DNA from: Cytobacillus citreus
GTDB taxonomy: Bacteria > Bacillota > Bacilli > Bacillales > Cytobacillaceae
Direction: 5' to 3'
Assembly: GCF_018343665.1 (NCBI RefSeq)
Contig: NZ_JAGYPM010000005.1
Coordinates: 62,001-126,000 of the forward strand
Length of the DNA: 64,000 nucleotides
The notes beneath the pieces are model-generated. The model was not told the DNA's origin. It did no database searches and saw only the letters and a list, made by a program, of their open reading frames with translations. Below are positions 17,528 to 26,844 of this stretch, piece after piece. Made by a program: the position numbers and the translations under genes. The first letter of the stretch is position 1. The number at the start of each line of letters is the position of its first letter.

Positions 17528-18526
17528 CTATTTCACACTTGTCAGTCTATTCATGGCACGTTCATCCTGAAGCCAGCAATCAACGTGATGATCCTGACTT
17601 AGATGAGTTTTGAACGGATATGCCCGATCACAGACTTCCATGGCATAGCTGCATCTTGCTGTAAAAGGACAACCTGCCGGCGGAGAAAATAGGTCAGGAG
17701 GTGTACCTCCAATTGGCACCAGTTCAGCACCCACTAAATCGAGACGAGGAACTGAATTCAATAGACCCTTTGTATACGGATGCTGGGGCTGATAAAAAAT
17801 TTCTCTCCTCGAGCCAGCTTCAACAATTTTACCTGCATACATCACGGCTATTCGATCTGCGACCTGAGCAACTACTCCAAGATCATGAGTAATAAGAATA
17901 ATCGATACACCCGTCTTCTTTTGTATATCTTTAAATAAATCTAGAATTTGCGCTTGAATCGTAACATCGAGTGCTGTTGTCGGCTCATCGGCAATCAGTA
18001 CTTCTGGCTTACAAACGAGAGCCATTGCAATGACAATCCGCTGCCTCATTCCACCGCTGAACTGATGAGGATGATGCTTAAATCGTTCCTGCGGATTCGG
18101 GATGCCGACGAGGTCTAGCATTTCTAAGGCTACTTTTTTTCCCTCTTGCCTTGAAATCGATTTATGCTGCAAAATACCTTCTACAAGTTGTTCACCAATT
18201 GTAATGGTGGGATTAAGTGCAGTCATTGGATCTTGAAATATCATAGAAATATCTGCACCACGGATGCTTCTCATCTGCGTTTCCTTTAATTTTGTTAAAT
18301 CCTTTCCTTTAAATAGGATTGAGCCATTTGTTATTCTTCCTGGAGGGTTCGGTATCAAGCGCATAATACTTTGCGAGGTAACACTTTTCCCACAGCCTGA
18401 TTCGCCGACAATGGCTAATGTTTCGCCTTTATACAAATTAAAATTAACACCCCGAACAGCCTTAACTTCTCCCCCGTATGTTTTAAATGAAACATGGAGA
18501 TCGTTTACTTCGAGAACTTTTTCCAT
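17528..18526 (-). CDS. dppD: Dipeptide ABC transporter ATP-binding protein
   Basis: 332-residue OppD/DppD-type ATPase: Walker A GESGCGKSVT, signature FSGGMRQRIVIAMAL, Walker B VLIADEPTTALD, H-loop LITHDLG, and the C-terminal oligopeptide region with CPFTARCSYAMEVC. It partners with YkfD beneath the DppB/DppC permease. The start ATG has AGGAGGT upstream. The stop is only 9 bases from the R1 repeat. Confidence 0.94.
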   Translation of the reverse strand: MEKVLEVNDLHVSFKTYGGEVKAVRGVNFNLYKGETLAIVGESGCGKSVTSQSIMRLIPNPPGRITNGSILFKGKDLTKLKETQMRSIRGADISMIFQDPMTALNPTITIGEQLVEGILQHKSISRQEGKKVALEMLDLVGIPNPQERFKHHPHQFSGGMRQRIVIAMALVCKPEVLIADEPTTALDVTIQAQILDLFKDIQKKTGVSIILITHDLGVVAQVADRIAVMYAGKIVEAGSRREIFYQPQHPYTKGLLNSVPRLDLVGAELVPIGGTPPDLFSPPAGCPFTARCSYAMEVCDRAYPFKTHLSQDHHVDCWLQDERAMNRLTSVK

Positions 18527-18531
18527 GATGT

Positions 18532-19485
18532 TTACCTCCTTAACTTCGGATCAAGCGCATCCTGGAGTCCATCCCCGAGCACATTAAATGAAAACATCGT
18601 CAGAGAAATAAAGAACGCAGGGAAAAATAGCCTCCACCAATGCCCTGATAGAATAGTAGATAATCCATCACTTGCCATTGATCCCCAGCTTGCAAATGGA
18701 GGCTGAATTCCCAGACCAAGGAAGCTTAGAAATGCCTCTGCGAAAATAGCGGATGGAACGGTTAATGTCATTTGCACGATGATAGGGCCCATTGTATTTG
18801 GGAGCAGGTTTTTCCTTATAATTCTTGATGTTTTCGTTCCAAATGTCTTGGATGCTAATACAAATTCATAGTTTTTTATTTGCAAAACCTGACCTCTCAC
18901 AATCCTTGCCATCCCGATCCATCCGGTTATAGTGAGGGCAAAAATGATGGTAAACAGCCCTGGCCCCATAACAACACTGATTAATATCACAATGAGCAAA
19001 TACGGCAGTCCGTATAAAATCTCCACGATCCTCATCATGACATGATCTGCCTTGCCTCCTTTATAGCCAGCGAATCCCCCATAAACAACCCCGATGATAA
19101 AATCAATCAATGCAGCAACAATTCCAACGAACAAAGAGATCCGAGCCCCAAACCATGTTCGGGAAAATACATCCCGTCCCAACTCGTCTGTTCCAAACCA
19201 ATGCTGGCTGGATGGAGGCAGGTTCTGATTCACAAGCTTTTGTTCGGTCATATCATGTGGAGACATCATCGGTCCAAAGATGGCCATAAAGGTAAGTAGA
19301 ATAAGAAAAGTTAATCCTGCCATTGCTAATTTATTCTTTAAAAGACGCAGCCAAGCATCCTGCCAATAGCTCAAGCTTGGCCGAACAACTGCCTCTGCTT
19401 CTGCCTGATTACTCGCTTTCGGAACAAACCATTCATCCGGGATATTTGGCGCTATATGACGTTCTGGCTGTTTCCTTAATTCCAT
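18532..19485 (-). CDS. dppC: Dipeptide ABC transporter permease
   Basis: 317-residue inner-membrane permease with an N-terminal OppC_N-type segment (LLKNKLAMAGLTFLILLTFM) and a BPD-transporter domain with the EAA-like loop (AKTFG..; LSFLGLGIQPP near the end). Six membrane helices are predicted. GGAGGGAAGCTAA precedes the ATG. Its start adjoins the stop of dppB. Confidence 0.94.
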   Translation of the reverse strand: MELRKQPERHIAPNIPDEWFVPKASNQAEAEAVVRPSLSYWQDAWLRLLKNKLAMAGLTFLILLTFMAIFGPMMSPHDMTEQKLVNQNLPPSSQHWFGTDELGRDVFSRTWFGARISLFVGIVAALIDFIIGVVYGGFAGYKGGKADHVMMRIVEILYGLPYLLIVILISVVMGPGLFTIIFALTITGWIGMARIVRGQVLQIKNYEFVLASKTFGTKTSRIIRKNLLPNTMGPIIVQMTLTVPSAIFAEAFLSFLGLGIQPPFASWGSMASDGLSTILSGHWWRLFFPAFFISLTMFSFNVLGDGLQDALDPKLRR

Positions 19486-20418
19486 TTAGCTTCCCTCCTT
19501 TTTATGCAGCTTAATTCGAGGGTCGAGGATGCCATAAGCAATATCTACTAAAAATAGCATCATGATTAGAATCGTGCTGTAAAAAACGGTTGTCCCCATG
19601 ATAACTGGATAGTCGCGCTGGTTAATACTCTCGACGAAATACTTTCCCATTCCTGGAATCGCAAATATTTTCTCAATCACAAATGTTCCTGTTAAGATGC
19701 TGGCTGCAAGAGAGCCTAGCACCGTAACAACTGGCAATAATGCATTTCTCAGTGCATGTTTAAACACAATTTTCACTGGTGATAAGCCCTTTGCTTTCGC
19801 TGTTCTAATATAGTCCTGTGTTAATACCTCAAGCATGCTCGCACGAGTCAGCCTTGCTATAATCGCCATTGGGCCAGTCGCAAGTGCTAAAGTTGGGAGA
19901 ATCATATGCTTTGGACTTACCCATGTAGCAACAGGAAGTATTTGCCAATTAACTGCGATTACTTGGATAAGCAGTGTGGCCATAACAAAGTTTGGAATCG
20001 AAATCCCGAGTACCGCTATCGTCATCGCCAAATAATCGATTATGCCATTATGGCGGAGGGCAGCAATAACGCCGAGTGTGATACCTGATAGCACCGCAAC
20101 AATCAATGTGATCATTCCTAATTCAAACGAAATAGGAAATCCTCTTCCTAGCATTTCATTGACAGTTTGCGATGATTTTTTTATAGATGGTCCAAAATCA
20201 AAGGTCACGACAGATTTCAAATACAATCCGTATTGAACATAGAGCGGTTTGTCGAGATGATAGAATTTTTCCAAGTTCTTTTGAACGGTTTCGTTTGTTG
20301 CCCTTTCCTCGTTAAAAGGAGAACCTGGTACGGCATGCATAAGGAAAAAGGTTAACGTAATAATGAGCCAGAGTGTGATGAGCATGGCAAAGAGGCGCTT
20401 TACAATGTATGTAGTCAT
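19486..20418 (-). CDS. dppB: Dipeptide ABC transporter permease
   Basis: About 310 residues. N-terminal helix YIVKRLFAMLITLWLIITLTF (shown here only as a family mark), then a BPD-transporter domain with the EAA loop YIRTAKAKGLSPVKIVFKHA and the C-terminal GTFVIEKIFAIPGMGKYF typical of DppB/OppB. The ATG at 20418 is preferred over the adjoining TTG at 20421, because GGAAGTG then stands at a better distance. Confidence 0.94.
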   Translation of the reverse strand: MTTYIVKRLFAMLITLWLIITLTFFLMHAVPGSPFNEERATNETVQKNLEKFYHLDKPLYVQYGLYLKSVVTFDFGPSIKKSSQTVNEMLGRGFPISFELGMITLIVAVLSGITLGVIAALRHNGIIDYLAMTIAVLGISIPNFVMATLLIQVIAVNWQILPVATWVSPKHMILPTLALATGPMAIIARLTRASMLEVLTQDYIRTAKAKGLSPVKIVFKHALRNALLPVVTVLGSLAASILTGTFVIEKIFAIPGMGKYFVESINQRDYPVIMGTTVFYSTILIMMLFLVDIAYGILDPRIKLHKKEGS

Positions 20419-20431
20419 CAAATAACACTTC

Positions 20432-21256
20432 CTAACAGAATGATGTTCTCATTGCTAATTCAACCATGACGAGCATTGCTCTATAAGCTTCAAGAATGTC
20501 CTTTGCCTGATAACGAACAATCGTTGTGTTTTCCTCAATCTCCGTTCCAGGCATGAGACCTGCCCACTCCGCCTGTCCGTAATTGGCAAATTCAATTCTT
20601 AATAGTGGATTATCAGGTGGAACAAGCGGTTTGACGAGATTTTTATTGTTTAAGGCTTCTGCTGTTTTTTCCTTTAAAAGCTCACCAGCCTTTGCAGGTG
20701 TTAATGATTTAACCGCTGAACGAGTAATCGTTTCCTTTATAACAGCAGTCGTTACATTCGGTATAAGCTGTTCTGCCTCCAGTGCTGCCCGGTCATCACC
20801 TGCTACCATTAGTACAGGAACACCATAGTAGCCGGCAACGTATGCATTAAGCCCCATCTCTCCGACAGCTACATCATTGATGTACATGTTGCGGACACCA
20901 AAAATCATCGAGTGGGACATAACTCCTCTCATCGAAGCCCTAGCATGGTAGCCGATAAACATAGCCCCTATAAAAGTAGAATCCAAATTTTGCACCATGG
21001 AATATGGCTTAACATCTCCTACTATTACTTGAGCTTCAGGATGAAGCCTTTCTATTAACAGATTATTCATTTTCGAATGGCTATCATTCACAACTACCTC
21101 TGAGCATCCTTGATCAAATGCTGCTGTTATGACATGATTCGCTTCCTCCGTCATAATCATGCGGCTTCGTTCGTAGTTATGCTTAGAAGAGTCAACATGT
21201 GTGTGATCAGCTAAGCCCGTAATTCCTTCCATATCAACAGATACAAATAACTTCAT
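20432..21256 (-). CDS. dppA: D-aminopeptidase DppA (M55)
   Basis: 274-residue zinc peptidase of family M55 that frees N-terminal D-amino acids, chiefly D-Ala dipeptides. All five metal ligands known from B. subtilis DppA are found at the same numbers: Asp8, Glu10, His60, His104, Glu133, together with His115 at the active site. It is a cytoplasmic decameric enzyme in the known homologue. GGGGGTC precedes the ATG. It is the first gene of the operon; no convincing CodY box could be read upstream, although the B. subtilis operon is CodY-controlled. Confidence 0.95.
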   Translation of the reverse strand: MKLFVSVDMEGITGLADHTHVDSSKHNYERSRMIMTEEANHVITAAFDQGCSEVVVNDSHSKMNNLLIERLHPEAQVIVGDVKPYSMVQNLDSTFIGAMFIGYHARASMRGVMSHSMIFGVRNMYINDVAVGEMGLNAYVAGYYGVPVLMVAGDDRAALEAEQLIPNVTTAVIKETITRSAVKSLTPAKAGELLKEKTAEALNNKNLVKPLVPPDNPLLRIEFANYGQAEWAGLMPGTEIEENTTIVRYQAKDILEAYRAMLVMVELAMRTSFC

Positions 21257-21536
21257 ATTTAGACCCCCATTTTTTAGTTTTTTTCTATGTTAAACTTCCT
21301 TGTTGATTTCCACTGCAGGCACTCGCTTTCCGCTCCAATCAAAAACAAAATAGTATTATCAAAACTGAGCTTTAATACATTCTAATTTTTTCTTTGTTAC
21401 ACCATAATGTTGTTAGAAAAGCCTATGAGACAAGCGTTCAAAAAATGTTCCCAAGGGCGTTTTAAAAATTTGTCCGTACACCCCACTTGCAATTTCAACA
21501 ATAGACTTAAAGCAAAGCTATTATTCTAGCGGTTTT
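21257..21536. other. Upstream region of the dpp operon
   Basis: Should contain the dpp promoter. A weak inverted repeat around AAAAGCCTATGAG occurs near 21418. No gene is seen. Confidence 0.4.
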
Positions 21537-21672
21537 TAAAGAAAACTCGCAGATTGGCGAGCCTTGGAAAGGCGGAGACAGAGGCGTAGTTGCACTTATA
21601 CTTAATTCCTAAAATTGGCAACTACATCGAATCATCTTCTGGCTGGCAATTTATACTTTCTTAACGTGTAAA
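21537..21672 (+). repeat. Dispersed repeat R2, copy A
   Basis: About 133 bp beginning AAAGAAAACTCGC. It contains CTCGCAGATTGGCGAG and GCCTTGGAAAGGC hairpins and a longer-range pair GTAGTTGC / GCAACTAC. It matches the tandem copies at 52789-53171. Confidence 0.85.
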
Positions 21673-21675
21673 TGT

Positions 21676-21724
21676 AAAAAATCCAGCTGTCAGAGAAAAA
21701 TAATCAATCTCTAACAGCTGGATT
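21676..21724 (-). terminator. Terminator after the DUF3870-like gene
   Basis: Stem ATCCAGCTGT..AGAGA with TCTCT..ACAGCTGGAT, followed on the minus strand by six T. Confidence 0.85.
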
Positions 21725-21751
21725 TCATCTGCGCCAAACAGAAAAAGCAGC

Positions 21752-22069
21752 TTATTTATTCAATATTTGTGTATATTTAATATTCGCATTCTTAAATGCA
21801 ACCATTAAAGCCTTTTGAGATGAGCCAAAATACCGGTGTTCAATCTCCTCATTCATCCGATCTACTTCTAAAATGGATTTCCCAACGAACAATGATTTTA
21901 TAAATAAGGAGGTCAAAGCAATCGTTGCTGAGCATTCTGCATCGACAATTCTATCTGTATCCCTATCTATCACTAGCCCGATAAAGAAGCCATTATATTT
22001 TTGCATGATTGGATTATTCAAGGATGTTTTGCTATCTCCAATAATATAAACCGTATTCGGCTGAAACAT
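21752..22069 (-). CDS. DUF3870-like small protein
   Basis: 105-residue soluble protein, all in one domain, with TVYIIGDSKTS near the N-terminus and IVDAECSATIALTSLFIKSL in the middle. This resembles DUF3870 proteins, whose function is unknown. The start at 22069 is chosen because CAGGAGGC lies 7 bases upstream; a longer TTG frame from 22093 would include that ribosome site. It is a single gene with its own terminator. Confidence 0.7.
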   Translation of the reverse strand: MFQPNTVYIIGDSKTSLNNPIMQKYNGFFIGLVIDRDTDRIVDAECSATIALTSLFIKSLFVGKSILEVDRMNEEIEHRYFGSSQKALMVAFKNANIKYTQILNK

Positions 22070-22311
22070 AAAAAAATGCCTCCTGCAGAGCAAGGATATT
22101 ACATGAGGTGTTCATGTGGATAACATAAACATTCATTGTAATGCATAGGCCCTTATATGGATTGTAATACAACAGAGGCAGACTGACAACCACTTAATTT
22201 GATTTTTCTAAATATTTTATTAATTAGTTCCCAAAATCTTTGATCCTATAAAGATAGGTCAATTGACTTCTACCTGACTTTTATAATTTGGAAAAACGAT
22301 AGTAAATTTGA
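22070..22311. other. Upstream region of the DUF3870-like gene
   Basis: No gene seen. AT-rich and probably holds the promoter of the minus-strand gene. Confidence 0.4.
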
Positions 22312-23036
22312 ATCATTTCTTCCTCAATGTGGACAGGGATCGGTGATTTTGGGTGATTCATGGCTTCTTTTATGCTTAATCTGGACAGGGCACAAGGATT
22401 TTTGATGATTCATGGCTTCTTTCTTCCTCAATCTGGACAGGGCACTGGGATTTTTGGTGGTTCATGGCTTCTTTCTACCTCAATCTGGTCAGGGCTTCGG
22501 GATTTTTGTTGGTCCATGGCTTCTTTCTACCTTAATCTGGACAGGGTTCCGGGATTTTTGCTAGTTCATGGCTTCTTTCTACCTTAATCTGGACAGGGTT
22601 CCGGGATTTTTGCTAGTTCATGGCTTCTTTCGGCCTCAATCTGGACAGGGCACTGGGATCTTTGCTAGTTCATGGCTTCTTTCTACCTCAATTTGGACAG
22701 GGCACTGGGATTTTTGCTAGGCCATGGCTTCTTTCGGCCTTAATCTGGACAGGGCACTGGGATTTTTGGTGGTTCATGGCTTCTTTCGGCCTTAATCTGG
22801 ACAGGTATCCGGGATTTTTGCTAGTCCATGACTTCTTTCGGCCTTAATCTGGACAGGTATCCGGGATTTTTGCTAGTCCATGACTTCTTTCGGCCTTAAT
22901 CTGGACAGGGCACTGGGATTTTTGGTGGTTCATGGCTTCTTTCTACCTTAATCTGGACAGGGCACTGGGATTTTTGATGGTTCATGGCTTCTTTCGGCCT
23001 TAATCAGGAAAGGCTATGGGGATTTTAGCAAGTTGT
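22312..23036. repeat. Tandem array T1, 52-bp period, about 13 copies
   Basis: The word TGGCTTCTTT (or TGACTTCTTT) recurs every 52 bases from 22361 to 22985 with no indel over 12 steps. A diverged partial unit precedes it. Unit words are AATCTGGACAGGG, GGGATTTTTG and CTAGTTCA. Copies vary most at two sites (CTACC/CGGCC; GCACT/TTCCG/TATCC). As 52 is not a multiple of 3, the frames across it are not proteins. Confidence 0.95.
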
Positions 23037-23076
23037 TAATTTCGCTCTACATATTATAAATTAACTTTGTTAATAT

Positions 23077-23134
23077 CAGAAAAGCCTATGGGGTACGAAA
23101 AGACGGATCAAAAATCCGCTTCTATACTCCATAG
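23077..23134 (-). terminator. Probable terminator after the AlaX-like gene
   Basis: Long hairpin with arms GCCTATGG..GTA and TAC..CCATAGGC and an inner CGGAT / ATCCG stem; on the minus strand CTTTTC follows. Confidence 0.6.
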
Positions 23135-23176
23135 GCAATTTCAACTTTAAACAATTAGAGAGCTTGTTAATGGTTA

Positions 23177-24418
23177 TTATTTGACTGCATTAAGTTCCTG
23201 CTTCAGCTTCTCAAGTGCATGTTGAAGAAGCTCCTCACCTGTTCTCAGCGCTTCTCCACCACCTTGCACAAAGAGATCATTTCCTCCGCCTTTTCCATTA
23301 ATCAAAGGCAGCAATTCGCCGCTTAGCTTCTTCATACTGATTGGTGGATTGGCCCCTTTCGCACAGACAAATTGAAGTTTTTCATTTATTTCATTAACTA
23401 AGATTACTAATACTTCATCAGAATGAGCCGTAATGGTACGCCCAAGCTTTTGAAGTTCCTGAATGGACCGATTTTGAAAAACCTCACTAATCATTTTCCA
23501 GCCATCTGATTGTCGAGCTTCCCCAAGCAGCTCCTTCGCTTCATACTCTAGGAGGGCTCCATGTAATTCTTCTAGTGATTTTTCAAGATTTTTCCCCTGG
23601 TCAATGAGTCGTTTTGCTACCGCTGCAAGCTCAAGTTCTGGTGCATTTAACACCTCTGTTAGACTTTTCGTTACTCTTTGCTTTTGATGAAGCTGGGTTA
23701 GTACACGTCCTCCGCAAACAAACTGAATGCGAATTTTCTTTTTCTGTCTCTCCCAATCCAAGATCTTGATAGATCCCACTTCTGCCGTTGATTTCGGATG
23801 TGTCCCACCGCATCCGTTATAATCAAAACTAGGAATGATAACAAGACGGATATTTTCGGATACTGCCAGCTGCTTCCTCAGGCGATAGCTGGAAATCTCG
23901 TCTTCCGTTACCCATTTTGTTTCAATTGGCCGATTTTCTAAAATTATTTGATTCGCTAATTTCTCCGCTTCCCAAGCTTGTTCTTCTGTAAGCTCTTCGC
24001 AATTTAAATCAATCGTTAAAAATTCTTTTCCAAGATGAAAACTAATCGTTTCCATTCCGAATAATTCTACAAAAGCTGCCGTTAAGATATGCTGACCCGC
24101 ATGCTGCTGCATATGGTCAAAGCGCCTGTCCCAATCAATTTCACCAGCAATTACGTCAGTAGAATCACTTAAATTTGTCTCTACATAATGGCGGATTTCA
24201 CCGTCTATTTCCTCCACATCGATGACCTTCACATCATTTAAAGTGCCATTATCATAGGGCTGGCCCCCTCCAGTTGGATAAAATGCTGTCTTATCCAATA
24301 CAACATACCATCTGCCTTGGTCATCCTTCTCCTGTTTAAGTAAATCCGCTGTGAAAGACTTTATATATGAATCCTTGTAAAATAGCTTGCTATCCAACGA
24401 TTTAATCCCCTTTATCAT
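23177..24418 (-). CDS. AlaX-type alanyl-tRNA editing protein with DHHA1 domain
   Basis: 413 residues. The N-terminal half resembles the beta-barrel and editing domains of AlaRS (FYPTGGGQPYDNG, then zinc ligands in HMQQHAGQH and CGGTHPKST), and the C-terminal half is a DHHA1 domain (GKGGGNDLFVQGGG). Stand-alone AlaX-L proteins hydrolyse Ser-tRNA(Ala) or Gly-tRNA(Ala). The ribosome site before the ATG is weak; a TTG at 24397, 8 bases behind AAAGGGG, is an alternative start. It lies 13 bases behind D-serine ammonia-lyase, likely in one operon. Confidence 0.9.
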   Translation of the reverse strand: MIKGIKSLDSKLFYKDSYIKSFTADLLKQEKDDQGRWYVVLDKTAFYPTGGGQPYDNGTLNDVKVIDVEEIDGEIRHYVETNLSDSTDVIAGEIDWDRRFDHMQQHAGQHILTAAFVELFGMETISFHLGKEFLTIDLNCEELTEEQAWEAEKLANQIILENRPIETKWVTEDEISSYRLRKQLAVSENIRLVIIPSFDYNGCGGTHPKSTAEVGSIKILDWERQKKKIRIQFVCGGRVLTQLHQKQRVTKSLTEVLNAPELELAAVAKRLIDQGKNLEKSLEELHGALLEYEAKELLGEARQSDGWKMISEVFQNRSIQELQKLGRTITAHSDEVLVILVNEINEKLQFVCAKGANPPISMKKLSGELLPLINGKGGGNDLFVQGGGEALRTGEELLQHALEKLKQELNAVK

Positions 24419-24431
24419 AATTTTGAAACAA

Positions 24432-25784
24432 CTAACCTATTGTTCGTTTTCCTCTTTCATAGTACTGCTTCATTTCTCTCTCAGGAACCATGCTTCCACC
24501 TGTTCCCCAGATGATGTGTGTTGCATTTTTTAAATGAGTATCCAGAAGATGATTTCTCAAATACTCCCTGCCGGCTTCCGAGTTAAATAATTCTACATAG
24601 CTAGAAAAACCAGCAAGTGCTGATGGTTCTAGGAAAATTCCCTCCGTATCAGCAAGTATAGTTAAGAGAGTAAATAGTTTTTCATCCTCGACAGTGCTAA
24701 TGCCACTAATCTTATTTTCAATTACTTTTCCAATAAATGCAGATGGTCGTCCTACTGCAAGTCCGTCCGCTTCCGTTTTGTTATCTATGCCAAAGTCCTG
24801 AACGGCTACCTTGTCATGAAGCCCGGTTATTAAGCCTAGCAACATACATGGAGAATGGGTTGGCTCTATGAAGAAGCAATGGACGTTGTCCCCAAATACA
24901 AGCTTAAGTCCGAATGTGACTCCGCCCGGTCCGCCTCCTACTCCACAGGGTAAATAAACGAATAAAGGATACTCTTCATCCACCCTCCTATTCTGTTCCT
25001 CTAGCTGCTTCTTCAAACGAAGAGCTGCTACTGAATAGCCAAGGAAAAGATGCTTCGAGCTTTCATCATCGACAAAATACATATTAGGATCCTCACTAGC
25101 CTGTTTTCTCCCTTGAGCAACAGCTTCACTAAAATCCGATGCATGCTCGACTACGGTCACACCTTTTTCTCGCAGCAAATCTTTTTTCCACTGTTTAGCG
25201 TCAGCTGACATATGAACGAACACCTTGAAACCAAGCTTCGCACTCATAATACCAATGCTTAACCCTAAATTCCCTGTGGAACCGACTGCAATGGAATAGC
25301 CTGAAAAAAACTCCGTAAATTTAGGCTCTGCTAATTGGGAATAATCATCTTCCAATGTTAGCATTTGATGCTTTAATGCCAACTCCTCAGCATATTTCAA
25401 TACTTCATAAATTCCGCCTCTCGCCTTGATCGAACCTGAAATCGGGAGATGACTATCACATTTTAATAATAATTGACCAGGTAACTCATTTAGATCGAAT
25501 TGCTCTAATCTTTCTCGCATCTTTGGAATGGAGACAAGCGAGGATTCAATAAGTCCATTATCTTTTGCTGTTTCTGGAAAAACCTTTGCTATGTATGGAG
25601 CAAATCGAGCAAGTCTAGCTTCTGCATCCATGACATCCTCCATCGTTAACGAAGAAGGCTCTTCAGTAGATTTATACTTCGGATTTGTCCAAAATACTTC
25701 TTTTAGCTCCGTCATTTCAGACAGCAACGGATATTCATTTTTCCAGTCATCTATCGATTTCCCCTGAACAACGTCTTTTTGCAT
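24432..25784 (-). CDS. dsdA: D-serine ammonia-lyase
   Basis: 450-residue PLP enzyme that turns D-serine into pyruvate and ammonia. The PLP lysine is in [14 protein letters not shown] (near residue 119), the cofactor phosphate loop is [11 protein letters not shown], and [10 protein letters not shown] is the second glycine-rich site, all as in DsdA. Length fits the family. It removes toxic D-serine, possibly from the wall-peptide pathways nearby. The next gene, an AlaX editing protein, deals with serine mischarging, which makes a serine-tolerance unit plausible but unproven. Confidence 0.94.
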   Translation of the reverse strand: MQKDVVQGKSIDDWKNEYPLLSEMTELKEVFWTNPKYKSTEEPSSLTMEDVMDAEARLARFAPYIAKVFPETAKDNGLIESSLVSIPKMRERLEQFDLNELPGQLLLKCDSHLPISGSIKARGGIYEVLKYAEELALKHQMLTLEDDYSQLAEPKFTEFFSGYSIAVGSTGNLGLSIGIMSAKLGFKVFVHMSADAKQWKKDLLREKGVTVVEHASDFSEAVAQGRKQASEDPNMYFVDDESSKHLFLGYSVAALRLKKQLEEQNRRVDEEYPLFVYLPCGVGGGPGGVTFGLKLVFGDNVHCFFIEPTHSPCMLLGLITGLHDKVAVQDFGIDNKTEADGLAVGRPSAFIGKVIENKISGISTVEDEKLFTLLTILADTEGIFLEPSALAGFSSYVELFNSEAGREYLRNHLLDTHLKNATHIIWGTGGSMVPEREMKQYYERGKRTIG

Positions 25785-25938
25785 CTAAATCATCTCTTTT
25801 CTGCGTTTTTTTGGATTTTTCCCATGCTGAATGGCAAGCTCATGAGAAGCAGGTATGTGAATAAAACCTGAAGGCATTGTGTTTTGCGTAATACAAACTC
25901 TGATTACATAATATGTTTTAAAAGAAAGGAACTAATTC

Positions 25939-26721
25939 TCAGTAACTTTCTGGCCTGCGATCGTCAAAAACAGGAATTCTGTTACGAATCGAATCGATTT
26001 CATCTAGGTCAACCTCACCAATAACAAGCTCTTCATGATCGCTTCCCTCAGCGATGACCGCTCCCCATGGATCGATAATCATAGAATGGCCTGCAAATTT
26101 GTTGTTCTTGTCCTGACCACTTCGATTACATGCAATGACATAGCTTTGATTTTCAATTGCACGGGCTCTTAATAGCGTTTGCCAGTGATCTAATCTTGGT
26201 TCTGGCCATTCCGCCACGACAAACATCATTTTTGCTCCTTTTAAAATCGGCTTCCTCATCCATTCCGGAAAGCGAATATCATAGCAAATAAAACTTGCTG
26301 CCCCTTCGCCTTCTATCATAAACAAGGTCTCATCTTGCCCCGCTTTCAAATATAAGTGCTCATCCATCAGCTGGAATAGATGAAGCTTGCTATATTCATG
26401 GACAAGCCTGCCCTCCTTGTCTACTACGTACATTGTATTTAAAACTCCATCAGCCGTTTGGTTAGCTACAGATCCGCCAATTATATGAATTTCATGCTTT
26501 TTAGCTTGCTGCTGAAGGAATTGAATAATCTCCTCTCCCTTTTCATGAGCAATTTCATCTAAACGTGTTAGGTCGTATCCCGTCGTCCACAGTTCTGGAA
26601 GAACAACAACCGTGCACTTCTCGCTTGCTGCTTTTTCAAACCATTTTTCAGCGAGCTCCATATTTCGCTTCGGCTCACCAAAAATAATATCCATTTGGAT
26701 ACATCCAACCTTCCACTTCAT
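25939..26721 (-). CDS. Nitrilase-superfamily carbon-nitrogen hydrolase (MtnU/omega-amidase-like)
   Basis: 260-residue C-N hydrolase. The catalytic Glu-Lys-Cys triad is seen in VVLPELWTTGYD (Glu43), EYSKLHLF and SFICYDIRFPE, and AEWPEPRLDHW is typical of omega-amidase-like members. The nearest Bacillus model is MtnU/YkrU, which deaminates alpha-ketoglutaramate-type products, but no methionine-salvage genes lie nearby. GGAGGAG stands 10 bases before the ATG. Cytoplasmic, single gene behind the YjiH-like gene. Confidence 0.88.
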   Translation of the reverse strand: MKWKVGCIQMDIIFGEPKRNMELAEKWFEKAASEKCTVVVLPELWTTGYDLTRLDEIAHEKGEEIIQFLQQQAKKHEIHIIGGSVANQTADGVLNTMYVVDKEGRLVHEYSKLHLFQLMDEHLYLKAGQDETLFMIEGEGAASFICYDIRFPEWMRKPILKGAKMMFVVAEWPEPRLDHWQTLLRARAIENQSYVIACNRSGQDKNNKFAGHSMIIDPWGAVIAEGSDHEELVIGEVDLDEIDSIRNRIPVFDDRRPESY

Positions 26722-26787
26722 GTTTAACCACTCCTCCTTTTACGCTATTAACCTTATCTTTCGTTATAACATTTTCTATTACTGTTG

Positions 26788-26833
26788 AAAAGAAAAAGAG
26801 GAAGCTGACTTTTATAGCCATCTTCCTCTTTCT
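26788..26833 (-). terminator. Terminator after the yjiH-like gene
   Basis: AGAAAAAGAGGAAG pairs with CTTCCTCTTTCT; on the minus strand the stem ends in CTCTTTTTCTTTT. It would end the hut transcript. Confidence 0.75.
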
Positions 26834-26844
26834 GTTAAATTCTT

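Noticed and set aside
21257-21480. CodY box upstream of dppA
   Set aside because: The best matches have too many mismatches to the 15-base consensus to be separated from AT-rich background.
22360-22847. Two plus-strand frames of 75 codons in array T1
   Set aside because: They are readings of a 52-bp repeat whose period is not a multiple of 3; no start signal or protein-like composition.
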